64,000 bases of DNA from Russula earlei (Eukaryota > Basidiomycota > Agaricomycetes > Russulales > Russulaceae), in the NCBI GenBank assembly GCA_025769875.1, contig JAGFNK010000067.1, forward strand, positions 62,001 to 126,000. Reading direction: 5' to 3'. Positions 60,760-64,000 of this stretch are shown here, piece by piece. Position numbers and translations under genes: made by a program. Under the pieces are notes generated by a model. That model was not told the DNA's origin. It made no database searches and saw nothing but the letters and a program-made list of their open reading frames with translations. Position 1 is the stretch's first letter, and every line of letters starts with the position of its first letter.

Positions 60760-61596
60760 GTTGGTGTCAAGACACGTACTGCTGATCACTAAGGACTCAG
60801 GAGCAGGTGGGCAAGGGTCGGAACAGATGGTACACAGCATAGACAGCATTGAACAAGAGGATGAGCCAAACAATGAGGAGGTACCAGAGAGGGACTGGTA
60901 AGTGTTGCTGGAGGCAGAGGCAAAGGTTGGAGGCCAGTGCAGCAAAGAGGCTTTAAACAAGGCAGTCGTTGAAGAGTACCTTGAAGATGAGGAAAGCTTT
61001 AAACTGAGTGGTTGCAGGGGAGTACCCAGGAGGATGAGAGTATCATAAATGGACAGTCTGACGACTGCCATGCTACATTGGGGCTTATATACTGTGTACA
61101 GGGTCAATTACAAAGGACAGGGACTATTCTAGACTCCTTGGTACCATCCAATAGGACTACAGAGGCATAAACTCACTTGTGTCAGGTTTCAGGCTTAGTG
61201 AGCACATTACTGATCACTGTGGAGCGATGACATGCTTATGATGTCACTGTGGAGCACTTAGTGAGTCAATGAGGTCATTGGGGAGTTGCTCAGTCAGCCA
61301 TGATGTCATTGGAGCCTAGATGATGTCATATGAGTTATGCAACAGTTTGTAGGAGTTCATGCTGCTGTTCTGGGTTCTTGGTGGCTGAGTAGCCATGTGG
61401 CTGCCATGTGATGATTACCCAATTAGAGAAGGGTGCCTGGTCATGTTATAGTGCCTTTGCAATAGCAATATCTTGCACCGCAGGAGAGATAGCCCAGAAA
61501 ACAGAAGTGTGTTGGCGATGCAAAGTGAGAGAGGTCTCTCTTGAGTAGAATAGGACAATATATGGCCAGGTCCTGGCCTTGGTTCATAACAGTTGG
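60760..61596. repeat. 5-bp target-site duplication GTTGG flanking the solo LTR
   Basis: GTTGG at 60760-60764 and again at 61592-61596. Removing 60765-61591 plus one copy restores the interrupted pol reading (left VWL, right EGTN) without a gap, proving the insertion boundaries. Confidence 0.9.
60765..61591 (-). mobile_element. 827-bp solo LTR, copy 2, inserted in pol relic
   Basis: Begins TGTCAAGACACG and ends GGTTCATAACA, so it has TG...CA termini, and it is flanked by a 5-bp duplication. It is the inverted counterpart of the LTR beginning at 63320. No internal domain is present, so a full element was removed by LTR-LTR recombination. CpG sites are reduced to a handful (about seven by eye), fewer than copy 3 and more than copy 1. 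Confidence 0.9.
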
Positions 61597-63319
61597 AGGG
61601 TACTAACTTCAAAACCCCTCATCAGTTTCAGAAGTTCTGCCCCAAATGGTTTGACCCCTTTCTCATCACCAAGAAAATTTTCCATGTTGTCTACCAACTC
61701 CAATTACCCCCCCAATGGAACATTCATAATGTGTTCCATGCCTCCCTCCCATCCCCAGTTACTGAAACAGCCAAACATGGGCTGAACTTCCCTGAACCAC
61801 CATCTGATCTTCTTTTGGGAGAATACAAAGTTGAGAAGATCATCACTCAATGTACCAATAGAAACCAACTCCAATATAGAGTTTGATGAAAAGGGTACTC
61901 CTGCAGCAGAAGACACATGGGAACCCCTTTCAAACCTTAAAAATGCTCAAGATGCCATCACTGATTTCCACCTACAACAACCCACCAAACTCTATGTCAT
62001 GTCCACAACTGACTCTGATCCTACAGAATACCATCATTCAGGTGAAAGCCTAGATGACTTGGAACATCAATTTCAAGGACTTACAATACAACAACATACA
62101 TTACTCCCCCAAATCAGTCCACATAATCCCCCTTCTTACTCTGTTAATGACCCTTCCGTTCCTGCCCACAGTCACACCATTTTCAATGTAGCCACCAGGG
62201 AACAACTCTTTTCCAGGATTCTTTCCCCTGGTGACTTCTGAGGATTTCAACTTCTCATGATGGACCCCCATTTTTCTGAGTTTCATTTATCCCATATGAA
62301 GAGCAGTACTTACAGATTTAATATGGAATCATATCATACAATTGGTCCCCATAAATACCCCCACTCCTTCAGAGTGGTCAGCCTGGCACCACAAACATGC
62401 TACCTCTACCTATAACACTCCCATGTCATCCCCTGCTCCTATTTCATCTCCCTTACCCATCCTCACCCCTTCTCCCACCATAAAACAAGAACCTCTTTCA
62501 CCAGAAGTCATCCAACATATCATTGACCAGCATACTTTCATCATCCTAGACAAGGCTGAACTTTAAGACCTTGCCACACCCTCAACCCACTTGCCATCCA
62601 TGAGGGGACCCCCTTACCCACCCCCACTGAAGCAGACCCTACTCACCCTGGACCCCCTTGGTTTGTTTATGAACCATACATGCATGTTCCTCCTTTATAT
62701 ATTCACATTAACAGGCAATGACATTTATTGCCACAAATACATATGTGTTGCTTTGCAGAATGATGAACCCATGCTTCTAGGAACTATGGGTTGAGGAGAA
62801 CCTGCTTACAGAGAGAAACTCATTGCTCAACCTGTCATCTCTGCCCCCCACCCCTTGGTTACCACCTCTGACCTCCACCTCTTAGTTGAGGACTACCCCT
62901 TCCACTTTGATGTTGCCCAAGCACTCAAAAACCTTCATGACCCTGGAGCTCTCACCAACATCTGCCACCTTCACAATGGCTCTCTACAACTGAAGGTTCT
63001 AGAAGCCAAGCAAACTGCCATTCAAGGAGCTATGGACATACTCCAATGGCAGCTTGCCAACCAACTCCATGAGATCCAATCCTACACCAAGGAGTCTGCT
63101 ACCATCCATAGTTGCCTTCATGCTAATGACACCTCCATTCAAGTTTGTCATCAACTCAATAACATGATGCCCAATGGAGGCCTCTCTCACAGCACTGGCC
63201 CTTTCTACTCACTAGCAGGGAGTTATAACAACATTGAGGTTCTAAAGCAACCGTCCACACTCTCCTCCCCTACCTTGCCCATTCATCCTCCCCTCTCCCT
63301 GACCCCCCCACTTGAGAAC

Positions 63320-64000
63320 TGTTATGAACCAAGGCCAAGTCCTGGCCGAAGATTGTCCTATTTTACTCAAGAAAGAACCTCTCTCACTTTGCATTGCCGA
63401 CTCCCTTCCATTTTCTGGGCTATCCCTCCTGCGGTACAAGATATTGCTATTGCAAAGGCACTATAACACGACCAGGCACCCGTTTCCTAATCGGGTAATC
63501 ATCGCGTGGCAGCCACATGGCCACCCAGCCACCATGGACCCGAAACAGTGGCACAAACTCTTAGAAACTGTTGCATAAATCATCTGACATCATCAAGGCT
63601 CCAATGACATCATGGCTGACTGAGCGACTCCACAGTGACCTCATAGGCTCACTAAGCGCCCCACAGTGACATCATAATGATGTCATCACTCCACAATGAT
63701 CAGTAATGCGCTCAGTAAGCCTGAAACTTGACACAAGCAAGTTTATGCCTCTGTAGTCCCTATTGGATGGTACCAAAGAGTCTAGAATAGTCCCAGTGCT
63801 TTGTAATCGACCCTGTATACTGTATATAAGCCCCAATGAAGCATGGCAGTCGTCAGACTGTCCATTTGTGATACTCTCATACTCCTGGGTACTCCCCTGC
63901 GACCGCTCAGTTTAAAGACTTCCCTCGCCTCCAAGGTACTCTTCAACGACCGCCTTGCCTAAAGCCCCTCGCTGCACTGGCCTCCAGTCTTCGCCTCTGC
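63320..64000 (+). mobile_element. LTR, copy 3, running off the window edge (youngest)
   Basis: Starts TGTTATGAACC at 63320 and aligns inverted with 60765-61591 along its whole visible length; by comparison about 146 bp lie beyond the window. Retains about 20 CpG sites. Contains a TATA box (TGTATATAAG at 63821-63830) in a promoter-like context. It could be the 3' LTR of the chromovirus relic, but its much higher CpG content argues for a younger insertion, either a solo LTR or the 5' LTR of an element lying to the right. Confidence 0.85.

Larger units (their letters stand above)
58581..63319 (+). mobile_element. Ty3/gypsy chromovirus relic, pol plus extra 3' ORF, CpG-depleted
   Basis: Broken pol on the plus strand. 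Order: reverse transcriptase (SKFDVRAGYNNILI, TQFGMF, CNYLDNVAIA in place of YxDD), RNase H (LETDASQFATGVILFQ, EAERNYPV), integrase (H/C region about 59990-60060, catalytic D in MTITDHD, ISDHDSHFTSK, YHPQTDGQSERTNQTLE), a chromodomain-like segment (YKVEKII...EDTWEPLSNLKN, about 61825-61945), then an unusual 1.3-kb 3' coding remnant to 63310. Interrupted at 60765-61591 by a solo LTR. Gag and the N-terminal part of RT are missing. Most internal stops are TGA where CGA or TGG codons are expected, and CpG is almost absent, the signature of deaminated 5-methylcytosine. Not functional. Confidence 0.85.

Noticed and set aside
63320..64000. Simple reading as the 3' LTR of the adjacent gypsy relic
   Set aside because: CpG content is far higher than in the relic and no purine tract precedes it; not excluded, but not the preferred view.

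Overview
This is a stretch of nuclear genome from a basidiomycete fungus, most likely an Agaricomycete. Genes are dense, lie on both strands, and are split by many short introns (mostly 37-130 nt, GTRNGT...YAG). Products are typically fungal: HOM6, KGD2, UBA2, RAD17, RPC31, RUD3, histones H2A/H2B, and an Agaricomycete-type DUF6593 protein. Gene models were built by hand from frame continuity across splice sites; wherever a coding length is quoted, the exons sum to a whole number of codons after the exceptions stated.

Layout. 0-16 kb: a cysteine-rich protein with a duplicated exon-intron-zinc-ribbon unit, farnesyl/geranylgeranyltransferase alpha subunit, an ALY/REF (Yra1) mRNA-export factor with an outsized intron, RNA polymerase III subunit RPC31, a secreted protein, 2-oxoglutarate dehydrogenase E2 (KGD2), an EDC1/PNRC-like proline-rich protein and homoserine dehydrogenase. 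16-25.3 kb: two tandem paralogues joining a four-helix membrane domain to a Gid7/WDR26-like WD40 propeller. 25.8-34.4 kb: a large protein ending in a UBE3D-type (HECT_2) E3 domain, a divergent H2A-H2B pair with MCB elements between, and a Rud3/GMAP-210 golgin. 34.4-38.8 kb is gene-poor. 38.8-54.4 kb: a DUF6593 protein, a free-standing Nup96-type nucleoporin, 3-hydroxyanthranilate dioxygenase, RAD17, UBA2, a C2H2 zinc-finger protein and a GGA-type VHS-GAT adaptor without a visible ear domain. 55.4-64 kb is a nested transposon graveyard: a CpG-depleted Ty3/gypsy chromovirus relic with an 827-bp solo LTR inside its pol region (5-bp target duplication), an older LTR fragment to the left and a younger CpG-rich LTR running off the right edge.

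Two window-wide points. First, five or six reading-frame breaks occur in conserved housekeeping genes (FNTA, KGD2, NUP96) and in the DUF6593 gene, and every one is explained by a single extra base; this looks like insertion-type sequencing error rather than gene decay. Second, there is no operon-like organisation; functional links between neighbours are limited to the histone pair and the tandem WD40 paralogues.
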